A stretch of DNA of 64,000 bases, taken from NCBI GenBank assembly GCA_017470605.1, contig JAFUYH010000017.1, positions 124,001 through 188,000 of the forward strand. The letters are read 5' to 3'. Below the pieces are notes generated by a model. The model searched no databases. It had not been told where the DNA came from and saw only the letters and a list, made by a program, of their open reading frames with translations. This document shows positions 8,384 to 17,954 of this stretch, one piece after another. The position numbers and the translations under genes are program-made. The stretch is from Treponema sp. GTDB taxonomy: Bacteria; Spirochaetota; Spirochaetia; Treponematales; Treponemataceae. The first letter of the stretch is position 1. The number at the start of each line of letters is the position of its first letter.

Positions 8384-8646
8384 ACTTTTACCTCACTGAT
8401 TTTTTTATAAGCCATGCCTTTTTTGCTTCATTTTTTTTCCCGCAATCCACCAGGCTTACATATTTACATCTACCTATATTTTCGGATTCTCAAAAAATTT
8501 GTTTAGACAAATATATTTATAGAAATAATTTGCAAATAGAAAAATTCAGACTTATAATGAATTATTCACAGAATTTAATAACACACAGGCCGCCAGCGGC
8601 ACTTCAAAGCGCACTTCCGCTGAAAAGGCTTTACAAGGAGTATAAT

Positions 8647-9930
8647 ATGACAGAAGAACCAAGAGTATTGTCTATCATTTTGGGTGGAGGAAAAGGAACC
8701 CGCCTCTATCCGCTTACAAAAGAGCGTTCAAAACCAGCCGTTTCTTTCGGCGGAAAATATAGAATCGTAGATATTCCAATTTCAAACTGTATAAACTCAG
8801 ACTACAAAAAGATTTATCTTTTAACTCAGTTCAATTCGGCATCTCTTCACCTTCACATTTCCAACACATATAATTTTGACCGTTTTTCCGGCGGATTCGT
8901 AGAAATTCTTGCTGCAGAGCAGACTCTTGAACATTCCGGCTGGTATGAAGGAACTGCAGATGCCGTTCGCAAGAACTTCATTCATTTTAAGACTCAGAAA
9001 CCAACCCACTACATAATCCTTTCCGGCGACCAGCTTTACAAGATGGATTTACGTGCCTTTATGGATGCCCACATTAAGTCTGGAGCAGACGTTACCATCG
9101 CAACAACTGCCGTAAACCGCCGCGACGCTTCAGGTTTTGGTATCATGAAAATTGATCAGGACAACCGGGTAAAGGCCTTTATGGAAAAACCAAAGCCAGA
9201 TGCAAATATTGACGACTGGAAGATTCCGGCAGAAGCACGCGGTGCCCTTCCTGTAGAAAAAGAATACCTTGCTTCAATGGGTATTTATATTTTCAATGCA
9301 AACACAATGGAAGAATGTCTGCTTGGCGAAAATGCAAAATACACAGACTTTGGTAAAGAAATCCTTCCTCTTGCAATCGGCAAAAAGAAAATCAACTCCT
9401 ATGTATTCGACGGCTACTGGGAAGACATCGGAACCATCCGCAGTTTCTACGAGGCAAACATCGCCCTTTGTGAGCCATACCCTACATTCGACTTCTTTGG
9501 TGAAACACAGCCTATTTATACACACATGAGAAACCTTCCTCCTGCAAAATTCAACAAGGCAGACATCAACGCCTCTTTAATTTCAGAAGGATGTATCATC
9601 ACAAAGGCAAAACTCAACAAATCTGTAATCGGTGTCCGCTCAATCATTAATGACGGTTCAGAACTGGACGGAGTCATCATGATGGGTGCAGACTTCTATG
9701 ATTCAGAAGAGGAAAAGAAAGAGAATACAGGAAAACCGGCAACAGGAATCGGTAAAAACTGCAAGATTGCAAACACAATCATAGACAAGGATGCACGAAT
9801 TGGAGACAACTGCAGGATTGGCGTAAGCGGAAAGAAGTACGAAGACGGCGACCACGGTTCATTCTACAGTGCAGACGGAATTATCGTCATCAGAAAAGGT
9901 GCGGTTATTCCAGCAGGAACAGAAATCTAA
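8647..9930 (+). CDS. glgC: Glucose-1-phosphate adenylyltransferase
   Basis: Makes ADP-glucose from glucose-1-phosphate and ATP, the committed step of bacterial glycogen synthesis. The product is 427 residues. It starts RVLSIILGGGKGTRLYPLTK with the GGGxGTRL nucleotidyltransferase loop, then ERSKPAVSFGGKYRIVDIPI, the plant/spirochaete-like ADP-glucose pyrophosphorylase pattern. GWYEGTADAVRK and FDGYWEDIGTI are substrate-binding blocks, and a left-handed beta-helix C-terminus follows. The frame is open from 8320, but the ATG at 8647 follows AAGGAG at eight bases and gives the family N-terminus. Transcribed alone, with a strong terminator after it. Confidence 0.95.
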   Translation: MTEEPRVLSIILGGGKGTRLYPLTKERSKPAVSFGGKYRIVDIPISNCINSDYKKIYLLTQFNSASLHLHISNTYNFDRFSGGFVEILAAEQTLEHSGWYEGTADAVRKNFIHFKTQKPTHYIILSGDQLYKMDLRAFMDAHIKSGADVTIATTAVNRRDASGFGIMKIDQDNRVKAFMEKPKPDANIDDWKIPAEARGALPVEKEYLASMGIYIFNANTMEECLLGENAKYTDFGKEILPLAIGKKKINSYVFDGYWEDIGTIRSFYEANIALCEPYPTFDFFGETQPIYTHMRNLPPAKFNKADINASLISEGCIITKAKLNKSVIGVRSIINDGSELDGVIMMGADFYDSEEEKKENTGKPATGIGKNCKIANTIIDKDARIGDNCRIGVSGKKYEDGDHGSFYSADGIIVIRKGAVIPAGTEI

Positions 9931-10011
9931 ACGAAAGGTGACGGCCAATACCCATCAGTCATCACCTGCGTGGAGGATAAAAAACTAAAATTTCCGTTTT
10001 AAACGGAAGAA

Positions 10012-10046
10012 AAATCCAGCTTGAGAAATCAGGCTGGATTTTTTTT
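10012..10046 (+). terminator. Intrinsic terminator after glgC
   Basis: Arms AATCCAGC (10013-10020) and GCTGGATT (10033-10040) with a 12-base loop, followed by a run of T to 10046. A second small perfect hairpin (TTCCGTTT/AAACGGAA, 9992-10008) lies just before it. Confidence 0.85.
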
Positions 10047-10369
10047 ATGAAAAAAATATATGAAAAAGTAATAGAAAATGGCAAAAGGACTATAACTTAT
10101 GCATAAAGATTGCATATTTATGCATAAATAACATAAAATGCATAAATATACAGTTCTATCACAAACACTACATCTAGTGTGTATAATAAATTTTACTATA
10201 CAATCCGCAAAGATTGTCTGATTTTATATACAGTAGCTGTTTGTTTGGATTTACACTTTCCCGATATTATTAAAATTTTAGTAATTTTTTCAAAAAAAAT
10301 GAGAAGAGTGCAACAAAGTCTATAAAATAAAACTGTAAAATTATTTATACACGTAACTAAAATTTATAG
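10047..10369. other. AT-rich intergenic stretch with ATGCATAAA repeats
   Basis: No gene is seen between the glgC terminator and the convergent atoC stop. The nine-mer ATGCATAAA occurs exactly at 10099-10107, 10120-10128 and 10138-10146, with a related GCATATTTA between the first two. The remainder is very AT-rich. It may hold binding sites or be a neutral spacer. Confidence 0.4.
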
Positions 10370-11725
10370 TTACTCAGTCATGCCATACTCTTCCAGCTTT
10401 CTGTGAAGAGTTTTTCTTCCGATTCCAAGAACGTCAGCAGTTTTAGATTTGTTTCCGTTGTTGGCAGCAAGGTTTTCCTGAATTATGATTTTTTCCGCTT
10501 CGTCCATAGGTAGTCCAATTGGGATGGAAATAACCTGCTCAGCACCTTTCAGCTGAACGGAATCAGGCAGATCTTCCAGTCTGATTTCTTCACCGCTGCA
10601 CATTACAACAGCACTTTCAACACAGTTTTTTAGTTCGCGTATATTACCAGGCCAGCTGTACTTTAACATTGCAGACTTGGCGCGGTTATCAAAGCCCTTG
10701 ATGTTTTTTTCATTTTCAATATTAAACTCACGCAAAAAAGAATGCATCAGAAGAGGAATGTCATCCTTGCGTTCCCTTAAAGGAGGCATTTCAATTCTTA
10801 CAACATTCAGTCTGTAATAAAGGTCTTCTCGGAAGCGTCCGGCCTTAACTTCTTCTTCCAGATTTCTGTTTGTTGCGGCTACAATGCGGACATCCGTTTC
10901 TATAGTTTTTTCTCCACCTACCCGCTCAAACTTTTTTTCCTGCAAAACACGCAAAAGCTTTACCTGAGTTGCCGGATTTATTTCACCAATTTCGTCCAGG
11001 AAAATTGTACCACCGTCTGCAAGTTCAAAGCGCCCCTTATGCTGGGCTTCGGCACCTGTAAAGGCTCCCTTTTCAAAACCAAAAAGCTCACTTTCAAGAA
11101 GGCTTTCAGAAAGAGCCGCACAGTGCACTACAACAAAAGGTTTTTCTTTACGTGGAGATTTATCATGCACTGCATGGGCAACCAATTCCTTGCCTACACC
11201 GCTTTCTCCTGTAATAAGAACGTTTGCTTTTGTAGGGGCAGCCTTGTCTATCATCACCCGAACCTTTCCAAGTTCCGCGCTCTTACCAATCATGTCAAAA
11301 CTTCCGCTTTCATTTTTCAGAAGTTTTTCTTTAAGCTCACGGTTCTGTTCTGCAAGTTCCTTTCCACGAAGGGCATTTTTTACAACAATGTTCAGGTGGT
11401 CAAGATCAAGTGGCTTTGTAAGAAAATCAAAGGCGCCGGCTTTTATAGCGGCCGTTGCATCATCAATGCTTCCGTGACCTGTTAAAACAATCACTGGAAT
11501 TCCAGGGTGCTCTGTTGCAATCCGGCGCACAACTTCTTCGCCGGAAATTCCGTCCATGCGAAGGTCTGTAATTACAAGGTCAATTCCACCGGCGGCAACA
11601 AGCTCAAGACCTTTCTTTCCGTTTTCAGCTTCTGCAACGTTATAGCCTTCCAGTTCAAAGTTATCTGCAAGTCCGTTCCGGATGTTTTCTTCGTCATCAA
11701 TCGTGAGGATTGTAAATTTTTTCAT
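10370..11725 (-). CDS. atoC: Sigma-54-dependent response regulator (AtoC/NtrC type)
   Basis: A 451-residue activator with three domains: an N-terminal receiver (acidic pair DDEE at 10-13, phosphoacceptor Asp54 in VITDLRMDG, Lys of FLTKPLD), an AAA+ domain with Walker A GESGVGKE (173-180), the sigma-54 contact motif GAFTGA (220-225) and the Walker B segment GGTIFLDEIGEI, and a C-terminal Fis-type helix-turn-helix (NGNKSKTADVLGIGRKTLHR). It should activate RpoN promoters when phosphorylated by the kinase encoded just upstream (22-base gap). The AtoS/AtoC naming follows usual treponeme annotation; the targets cannot be read from this window. Confidence 0.93.
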   Translation of the reverse strand: MKKFTILTIDDEENIRNGLADNFELEGYNVAEAENGKKGLELVAAGGIDLVITDLRMDGISGEEVVRRIATEHPGIPVIVLTGHGSIDDATAAIKAGAFDFLTKPLDLDHLNIVVKNALRGKELAEQNRELKEKLLKNESGSFDMIGKSAELGKVRVMIDKAAPTKANVLITGESGVGKELVAHAVHDKSPRKEKPFVVVHCAALSESLLESELFGFEKGAFTGAEAQHKGRFELADGGTIFLDEIGEINPATQVKLLRVLQEKKFERVGGEKTIETDVRIVAATNRNLEEEVKAGRFREDLYYRLNVVRIEMPPLRERKDDIPLLMHSFLREFNIENEKNIKGFDNRAKSAMLKYSWPGNIRELKNCVESAVVMCSGEEIRLEDLPDSVQLKGAEQVISIPIGLPMDEAEKIIIQENLAANNGNKSKTADVLGIGRKTLHRKLEEYGMTE

Positions 11726-11747
11726 ACATACCGCCTGAGTCTATTTT

Positions 11748-12977
11748 TCAGTTTTCAGAAGGAAGCAGTTTTGTGCCTTTCTGAGGAATAGGAAATTCAA
11801 GAGTAAATAAAGTGCCGGAATTTTCTTTTGAATCTACAAGAATTTCTCCAGAAAATTCCTTTACGATTTTATAAACCATGGTCATGCCAAGCCCGGTTCC
11901 GTTTGCCTTTGTAGTATAATAGGGCTCAAAAATCTTAGAAACAGTTTCTTCAGACATTCCGCAGCCGTTATCACTGATTGTAATTATAAATTTATTGTCA
12001 AGGACGGCGTTTTTTATGCGGAAAAGCCAGCCTTCCGCAGGCAAAGTCCCCTTTATTACATCATCCCTACGGCTTTTTATTGCCGCAAGGGCATTCTGGG
12101 CAAGGTTCATGATTACATCTCGGAAAAGTTTTTCATCCAGCATGATTTTCTTTCCGCTGTCAGAAGGCTTGAATTCCACGCTAATGCCTTCTTTTTTAAA
12201 CTCCGGCTTTATAAAATCAGCAAGCCCCAAAATCAGTTTGTCCGGGTCTTTTAGTTCAAGACTTGCCTTTACAGGACGCACGGCCAGCAGAAAATCCATT
12301 ACAAGTTTATTCAAATGGTCAATTTCTTCGTTTACAACATCAATGTGGTCTTCTACAAATTTTGCAGGAGGAAGAATATCTGAATTTTCACGGGCCTTTT
12401 TTATGGCTTTTTGAACCAACTGAATGTGAATGCTTATGGCTCCAAGAGGATTTTTTATTTCATGAGCCATTCCAGCCGCAAGATTCGTAAGGTTTGCAAG
12501 ATTTTCCATTCTGTGAAGAAGAACATCCTGATTCCTTTTTTCCGTAATGTCATTTATCAGGATAATTTTTCCACACAATTCGCAGTTATGCATAAGTGGA
12601 GAAATTGTAATTGTAATAAAGCGCACCGAACCGCCGGAAGTTACAATAGAAAAATCTTCGGAACTGTTGGTTATTTCCTTTGTATAACATTCCTTAAAAA
12701 AGGCAGAAATTTCTTCATCATCAATACATTCCCACAAAGGCTGTTCCTGAACCTTCATATCTTCCAGATGAACAAAAAAAGGCAGACGGCTTTCTGCAAC
12801 AGTATTATTGCGGATGACAGTAAAGTCATTATTAACAATAATCAAACCAGTAGAAAGAGATTCCAGAAGAGAATAGAGGCTTTCATTTTCATCTGCGACA
12901 GAATCCAAAAGGGAAAGAAGCTGTTCCTTTGAAAGTTTTTCTGCCTTCTGGGTAACTCTTTTTACATAACTACGCAT
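11748..12977 (-). CDS. atoS: PAS sensor histidine kinase (AtoS/NtrB type)
   Basis: A 409-residue kinase without membrane segments, therefore cytosolic. An N-terminal helix precedes a PAS-like domain (about 35-145, SLLESLSTGLIIVNNDFTVI, ending ILINDITEKRNQ). The H-box MAHEIKNPLGAIS holds phospho-His172, and the N, G1 and G2 boxes are visible (MNLAQNALAAI, ISDNGCGM, NGTGLGMTMVYKI). It phosphorylates the sigma-54 regulator encoded directly downstream. The ATG overlaps the end of the delta-prime-like gene by eight bases, so the cell-wall/replication genes upstream may share its transcript. Confidence 0.92.
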   Translation of the reverse strand: MRSYVKRVTQKAEKLSKEQLLSLLDSVADENESLYSLLESLSTGLIIVNNDFTVIRNNTVAESRLPFFVHLEDMKVQEQPLWECIDDEEISAFFKECYTKEITNSSEDFSIVTSGGSVRFITITISPLMHNCELCGKIILINDITEKRNQDVLLHRMENLANLTNLAAGMAHEIKNPLGAISIHIQLVQKAIKKARENSDILPPAKFVEDHIDVVNEEIDHLNKLVMDFLLAVRPVKASLELKDPDKLILGLADFIKPEFKKEGISVEFKPSDSGKKIMLDEKLFRDVIMNLAQNALAAIKSRRDDVIKGTLPAEGWLFRIKNAVLDNKFIITISDNGCGMSEETVSKIFEPYYTTKANGTGLGMTMVYKIVKEFSGEILVDSKENSGTLFTLEFPIPQKGTKLLPSEN

Positions 12978-14199
12978 TAGTTAAAATTCCCCCGTTTGAA
13001 ACATTTACAGCAGATAAATCCCTGAATAAGACTTCCAGTGCAGCCCCGGGACTTTGATTATACGAAATTACATTATCATAACAGGTTCTTAAAAGCCCCA
13101 TAATCTGCGCTCCGGCTTCTGCCCCTGCTGGACTGTAAAGAAGTTTTCTGTAATGAAGGGCAATAAAATGAAGAAAAAGCCTTAATTCTATTCGCGGACT
13201 GAAATTATCATTTTCTTTTGCAATGGAATTACAGTCAATTATTCTTCTTAAAGAAACTGAATTACAAAAATCATCTGCAAGAATCTTGATTTTTGAAGGA
13301 GGAATCGGAAGAAAAGTAAGCAGGTAATCGTTTATAGAGCCCTTAAAGTCAGCTTCATGAAAAACTCTGGAAATGACTTCATTCTGATTATCTGCAGACC
13401 TTTCCTTAAAATTATAAGTCCTCACGCGGGAAAGAATAGTCTGCATCATTGCATTTCTTCTTGACGTAAGAAGAATAAAAACGCAGTCAGCAGGAGGCTC
13501 TTCCAGAATCTTTAACAGTGCGTTTCTTACGCCTTCAAGCATTCTGTCTGCATTTTCTATTATTATAGTCTTTTTACCTTCTTCAGATTTTAAGTGAGCC
13601 CACTCTTCCATATTCCTTATCTGACTGATAGGAATGGAATCATACAAAAACTCATTTTCAAGTTTTTGAGTCTCTTTTAAAAGGTTGTCAGTTATTTTTC
13701 TTAATTCTTCCATAGGAGGAAGAGTTTGTCTTGGAAAGTCGATTTTTTCAAGTTCTTCATTAATCGATTCAATTATGACTCCAATTTTATTCAGGTTGGA
13801 ATCACCCTTCCATAAAATAGGATTAAAGCGCAGAGTCAGTTTTCTGATGCTTCTGATATATAAATATCTGGCGGCAGTAAGATAAGAAGCAGAAGTCTGG
13901 GCAGCCAGAAGGAATGTTTTTTGAGCTGCTGCAATTTCAAGAGCACAGTCTCTAGGTCCTAAAAGCATCATGTTTGAGCTGATGAGGGATTTTGACTGCA
14001 TACAATGGAAACAGGTACACTGCCAGCTTCCTTTATGTGCGGTATTTGTGCAGGAAAAAACTCTATAAGTTTCCAGAGCTGCCGTCAGTTTTCCAGATGA
14101 CTGAGAACCGGAATAAAGTACGGCTCCGGGAAATCTTGCATTTTTTATATCAGAAATAAGGGCTTTCCCCGCTTCCTGCCCTACCAGATTTTCAAACAT
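12970..14199 (-). CDS. holB: DNA polymerase III delta-prime-like clamp-loader subunit
   Basis: A 409-residue AAA+ family protein starting MFENLVGQEAGKALISDI, with a degenerate P-loop (SGSQSSGKLT: Leu where Ser/Thr is usual) as expected of a non-hydrolysing delta-prime subunit. It has Cys pairs of a zinc module (C-x-C-x2-C near residue 65) and a conserved arm region (TIIIENADRMLEGVRNALLK, then ILEEPPADCVFILLTS). An insert of about 110 residues separates the zinc module from that region. The open frame extends to 14268, but the ATG at 14199 is preceded by GGGAGG and begins at the family start. It overlaps cvpA by eight bases. Confidence 0.8.
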   Translation of the reverse strand: MFENLVGQEAGKALISDIKNARFPGAVLYSGSQSSGKLTAALETYRVFSCTNTAHKGSWQCTCFHCMQSKSLISSNMMLLGPRDCALEIAAAQKTFLLAAQTSASYLTAARYLYIRSIRKLTLRFNPILWKGDSNLNKIGVIIESINEELEKIDFPRQTLPPMEELRKITDNLLKETQKLENEFLYDSIPISQIRNMEEWAHLKSEEGKKTIIIENADRMLEGVRNALLKILEEPPADCVFILLTSRRNAMMQTILSRVRTYNFKERSADNQNEVISRVFHEADFKGSINDYLLTFLPIPPSKIKILADDFCNSVSLRRIIDCNSIAKENDNFSPRIELRLFLHFIALHYRKLLYSPAGAEAGAQIMGLLRTCYDNVISYNQSPGAALEVLFRDLSAVNVSNGGILTNA

Positions 14200-14716
14200 G
14201 CTGACCTCCCTCTTCATTGGCTTTTTCATCTGGAATAATTCGGGGAACTTCATGCTGAATGGAATCAATCATCTGATTTGTTAAATTTGCATAAAAACTG
14301 CCTTCAAGAAGTTTTTCCGAAGAAAAGAAAGGCTGTACAGTCAGAATAAAGATTAATAAGCCTGTAACAGCAAAACCTTCTACAATTCCAAAGAAAAAAC
14401 CGAGGGTCTTATCAAGACTTTTTAAAATATTCATGGAAAAAATCTTTGAAATGATAATCTGAAGAATCTTTATTACAAGAAAAACAATGACAAATACTGT
14501 AATAAAGCCGACAATGTTTGCAAGTTTGCTGTTTCCTATTGAAGACCAGAGTTTTTGGGCAGCATCATCATAAAAAAAACAGCCGGAAATGATACCAAGA
14601 ATAAGTGCCAGCTTTCCAAAAATATTATCAACAAAACCTTTTATAAGGCCAATAACTGCAAAAATAAGTATGATGACGGAAAGCACATAGTCAAATGTTG
14701 TAAAAGGAATTGTCAT
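14192..14716 (-). CDS. CvpA family membrane protein
   Basis: A 174-residue protein with four predicted membrane helices (about 8-27, 32-48, 65-88 and 103-125). It begins TFDYVLSVIILIFAVIGLIK and then GFVDNIFGKLALILG, the CvpA signature. CvpA proteins are inner-membrane proteins tied to envelope homeostasis; their molecular role is unsettled. The C-terminal tail is charged and cytosolic or periplasmic. The start overlaps the murG stop by one base, so the two are translationally coupled. Confidence 0.85.
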   Translation of the reverse strand: MTIPFTTFDYVLSVIILIFAVIGLIKGFVDNIFGKLALILGIISGCFFYDDAAQKLWSSIGNSKLANIVGFITVFVIVFLVIKILQIIISKIFSMNILKSLDKTLGFFFGIVEGFAVTGLLIFILTVQPFFSSEKLLEGSFYANLTNQMIDSIQHEVPRIIPDEKANEEGGQHV

Positions 14717-15903
14717 TATTTTCCTCCCTCATTTTCACAGATACTTTCATAAACCAGTTCCGCAATCTTTTTTTCAGGTGCTGTTTCCGGAATTATTGAT
14801 TTTAACGCAGTTTCATATTCCTGACGCTTTGATTTATCCAGCATAGGAGTAAGGGCTGAACGAAGGTGTTCGGAGTCTGCTTCATCTCCCAAAAGAACTT
14901 CTGCGGCATTTTTGGATTTAAAGAATTCAGCATTATCAACCTGATCCCCGCGGGTACCGCTTCCGCAAAGAGGAACTAAAACCATAGGTTTATAAAGAAC
15001 TGCAGCCTCCCACAAGGTGTTGGCACCGGCTCTTGAAAGAATTACATCTGCGCAGGCAAGAACATCCGGCATTTCCTTATAAATAAAATCATAAGGCTTA
15101 TAGGAATCCTTAAAGGCAGGCGCAATTTCTGCAGTTCTGGCTTCATCAGTATTTATAAGTCCTGTCTGATGAACTACAATAAAATGCTCGCATAGCCAGC
15201 TTATGTTGTCATAAACCAGATTATTAATCTGTTTTGCACCGGAACTTCCGCCTAAAACCAGAAGAAGAGGCTTTTCATGTCCTACACTTACTCCCAAAAA
15301 AGAAAGCCCGCTTAAAGCAGAAGCAGAATGAAAAACAGGACGGACAGGATTTCCAGTTACAACAATTTTATCCTGAAGGGATTCTCCAAGTCTTTTTTTT
15401 GTCTCTTCATAAGAAACAAACATTTTTTTTGCAGATTTTAAATTTATCCGGTTTGCAAGTCCAAGAGAAAAATCACATTCATGGGTAAAGACTGTAATTC
15501 CGTTTTTCTTTGCGGCAAGGCAAGGAGGTACGCTTACAAATCCTCCTTTTGAAAAAAGGACAGCAGGCTTATTTTTTCTTAAAATGTGATTTGCCGCAAT
15601 ATAGCCGGCCAGAATACGGAACAAATCAGAAAGATTCTTTAAAGAAAAGTAGCGTCTGAGTTTTCCGGCAGGAATTCCATAAAACATATCAACAGTCTGT
15701 TTACCGGAAGCAGTAACTGCCGAGGTAACTATCTTTTTATCCATTCCTTTAGAACAGCCAATCCAGCAGATAATAAGGTGACGCCCTTTTTTTTCTGCAA
15801 TTTCTCTAAGCTGCTCTGCAACAGCAAGTCCGGGATATATATGGCCGGCAGTACCGCCGCCAGTAAAAAATACAAGGTCTCTATTCTTTTTCATTTTTTT
15901 CAC
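14716..15903 (-). CDS. murG: UDP-GlcNAc:lipid-I N-acetylglucosaminyltransferase MurG
   Basis: Makes lipid II from lipid I at the inner face of the cytoplasmic membrane. The 395-residue product has the N-terminal glycine-rich loop FFTGGGTAGHIYPGLAVAEQ, the FSKGGFVSVPPCLAA block, VVTGNPVRP, LVLGGSSGAKQINNLV and the donor-binding SRAGANTLWEAAVLYKP. All are MurG landmarks. Length is somewhat above the common 355-365. An ATG three codons in (MKKNRD) is an alternative start. It heads the run murG-cvpA-delta-prime-atoS-atoC. Confidence 0.95.
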   Translation of the reverse strand: MKKMKKNRDLVFFTGGGTAGHIYPGLAVAEQLREIAEKKGRHLIICWIGCSKGMDKKIVTSAVTASGKQTVDMFYGIPAGKLRRYFSLKNLSDLFRILAGYIAANHILRKNKPAVLFSKGGFVSVPPCLAAKKNGITVFTHECDFSLGLANRINLKSAKKMFVSYEETKKRLGESLQDKIVVTGNPVRPVFHSASALSGLSFLGVSVGHEKPLLLVLGGSSGAKQINNLVYDNISWLCEHFIVVHQTGLINTDEARTAEIAPAFKDSYKPYDFIYKEMPDVLACADVILSRAGANTLWEAAVLYKPMVLVPLCGSGTRGDQVDNAEFFKSKNAAEVLLGDEADSEHLRSALTPMLDKSKRQEYETALKSIIPETAPEKKIAELVYESICENEGGK

Positions 15904-15992
15904 TCAATTTTATATTCTAACAAATTTTTATGGTTAATGAAATAGTTAAAACATATCGCAAAGCAAGTCATTTTATGATAGACTAAAAAAAT

Positions 15993-17954
15993 ATGAACAG
16001 ACAGATGATTATGGGAAACCAGGCTATAGCCTTGGGGGCTCTTAAAGCCGGAGTAAATCTTGTTGCAGGCTACCCTGGAACACCTTCCAGTGAAATTATT
16101 GAATTTATTTCCAAATATAATAAAAAAACAGGTACATACGTTGAATGGTCAGTTAATGAAAAAGCGGCCGTTGAAGTTGCCGCAGGCGCAAGTTACGCCG
16201 GAAGCCGCACCCTTGTTACAATGAAGCAGGTGGGTCTCAACGTTGCGAGTGACCCTGTAATGTGCCTGTCTTATGTGGGCGTTAAGGGGGGCATGGTAAT
16301 TGTAAGTGCCGACGACCCGGGCCCGATCTCCAGCCAGACCGAGCAGGACACCCGCAATTTTGCCCAGTATTCAAAGCTGCCCTGTTTTGACCCTTCCACA
16401 CCATTGGAAGCCTACGAAATGATTCAGGAAGCCTTTGAACTTTCTGAAAAATACAACACCCCGGTAATTCTGCGCCCTACTACGCGTGTTGACCACGCCT
16501 ACGAAAGCATGGAATTTCCCGACCTGCAGCCTTGCCGTAAAGCCGGCCAGTTTGAAAAGGATTCTAAGCGCTGGGTAATTTTCCCCCGTGCATCCTATAA
16601 TAATCACAAGCGTATTTTTGAACGGAATGAAAAGCTACTGCCGGCAGAGTTCTCTAAAAGTAAGTGGAATACGGTGGTTGAGTGTTCGCAATGTGACCGG
16701 TTGTTGAGCTTGTCGAAACACGAAACCACCGCGAAAACTCAGCCGAAGCCTCAGGTGGTTTCGATACGTTCTTCGGACAACTCAACCACCGTAAGTCCCG
16801 TAGCCTTTGCCGCAGGCGGAATATCTTACTGCTACCTCATGGAAGCACTTTCCATTCTTGGACTCAAGGATATTCCGGTTCTCAAGATTGGAACACCGTA
16901 TCCATTCCCAAAACCACTGGCAGAAGAATTTCTTAAGTCTCACGAACAAATCGTAGTTTTTGAAGAATTAGACCCTGTTATTGAGGAAAATTTAATAAAG
17001 ATTGCCGGAAACGCACGGGTAAATTGCCAGATTCGCGGAAAACTGGACGGCACAGTTCCAGAGGCTGGCGAGCTCAGCGTGGAGATAATTCGTGCGGTGG
17101 TTGAGGCTCTCGAAACCACCAAAACCAACGAAAATGTGGTTTCGATACGTCCTTCGGACTACTCAACCATCGGTACACCAGACCTCCCTGTCCGCCCGCC
17201 GGTGCTTTGTGCTGGCTGTCCTCACAGGGCTTCCTTCTACGCCGTAAAGCAGGCAATGAAGGGCAAGAAAACCGTTTACTGCGGAGACATCGGCTGTTAT
17301 ACATTGGGCAACGCCATGCCGCTAGACATGACAGACACCTGCCTCTGCATGGGTGCCGACATCACCATGGCCCAGGGCTTTTACCACAACGAGCCTGACC
17401 GCTACTGCTTCAGCTTCATAGGCGACTCAACCTTCTTTGCAAGCGGAATTACCGGCGTTGTAAATGCGGTTTACAATCAGGCAAAACAGACAATCTGTAT
17501 TCTGGATAACTCAACCACTGCAATGACAGGCCACCAGCCGCACCCGGGAACAGGTCTGACGATGATGGGCGAAATCGTTGAAAAAATCAGCATTGAAAAG
17601 ATTTTGCAGGCAATTGGAGTTAGCCCTATAATCACTGTAAATCCTTTTGACCAGAAGGCCGCAACAGAAGCGGTAAAAGAGGCAAGCGAAGCTGCGGGAG
17701 TAAGTGCAATAATTTTTAAGGCGCCTTGCATTGCAATTGCGCAGAAGGTTGGCTGGGAAAAACCTCATGCCCTGAACGTAGACACAGCAAAATGTATCGG
17801 CTGCCGCAAGTGCATAAACGAACTGGGCTGCCCTTCACTCAGCGTTAGCCAGACTGTAAACGCTAAAGGCAAGAAGATAGTTGAAATTGATAAATCACTT
17901 TGTACAGGATGCAGTCTGTGTTCACAAGTGTGTCCAACAGGAGCAATCAAATGA
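15993..17954 (+). CDS. iorA: Indolepyruvate:ferredoxin oxidoreductase alpha subunit
   Basis: Oxidises aryl pyruvates (from Trp, Phe, Tyr) to aryl-CoA with ferredoxin as acceptor, together with IorB. Visible: the N-terminal pyrimidine-binding half (GNQAIALGALKAGVNLVAGY then PGTPSSEI), the TPP half (CAGCPHRASFYAVKQ, CGDIGCYTLG, GADITMAQGF), and two C-terminal 4Fe-4S clusters (CIGCRKCINELGC and CTGCSLCSQVCP). At 653 residues it is longer than the usual 580-620. The excess falls in two inserted palindromic repeats (16673-16790 and 17096-17170), translated in frame and placed between domains. iorB overlaps by four bases. Confidence 0.93.
   Translation: MNRQMIMGNQAIALGALKAGVNLVAGYPGTPSSEIIEFISKYNKKTGTYVEWSVNEKAAVEVAAGASYAGSRTLVTMKQVGLNVASDPVMCLSYVGVKGGMVIVSADDPGPISSQTEQDTRNFAQYSKLPCFDPSTPLEAYEMIQEAFELSEKYNTPVILRPTTRVDHAYESMEFPDLQPCRKAGQFEKDSKRWVIFPRASYNNHKRIFERNEKLLPAEFSKSKWNTVVECSQCDRLLSLSKHETTAKTQPKPQVVSIRSSDNSTTVSPVAFAAGGISYCYLMEALSILGLKDIPVLKIGTPYPFPKPLAEEFLKSHEQIVVFEELDPVIEENLIKIAGNARVNCQIRGKLDGTVPEAGELSVEIIRAVVEALETTKTNENVVSIRPSDYSTIGTPDLPVRPPVLCAGCPHRASFYAVKQAMKGKKTVYCGDIGCYTLGNAMPLDMTDTCLCMGADITMAQGFYHNEPDRYCFSFIGDSTFFASGITGVVNAVYNQAKQTICILDNSTTAMTGHQPHPGTGLTMMGEIVEKISIEKILQAIGVSPIITVNPFDQKAATEAVKEASEAAGVSAIIFKAPCIAIAQKVGWEKPHALNVDTAKCIGCRKCINELGCPSLSVSQTVNAKGKKIVEIDKSLCTGCSLCSQVCPTGAIK
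16673..16790. repeat. In-frame palindromic insertion 1 in iorA
   Basis: Outer arms GGTGGTTGAG (16673-16682) and CTCAACCACC (16781-16790) are exact complements; inner arms GAAACCACC (16722-16730) and GGTGGTTTC (16754-16762) are too. TTGAGCTTGTCGAAAC and GATACG-TTCTTCGGAC lie inside. This is the pattern of a dispersed REP-like family. It is read through in frame and encodes a Ser/Thr/Gln-rich linker ending VVSIRSSDNSTTV. Confidence 0.8.
17096..17170. repeat. In-frame palindromic insertion 2 in iorA
   Basis: A second copy of the same family: GGTGGTTGAG at 17096-17105, GAAACCACC ending at 17120, then GTGGTTTCGATACGTCCTTC from 17136 and ACTCAACCA ending at 17169. The encoded end VVSIRPSDYSTI matches that of copy 1 (VVSIRSSDNSTT), so both were inserted in the same phase. 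Confidence 0.8.

Noticed and set aside
8320-8646. N-terminal extension of GlgC by 109 residues
   Set aside because: The extension overlaps flgF, has no family similarity, and a strong AAGGAG precedes the ATG at 8647, where the conserved protein starts.
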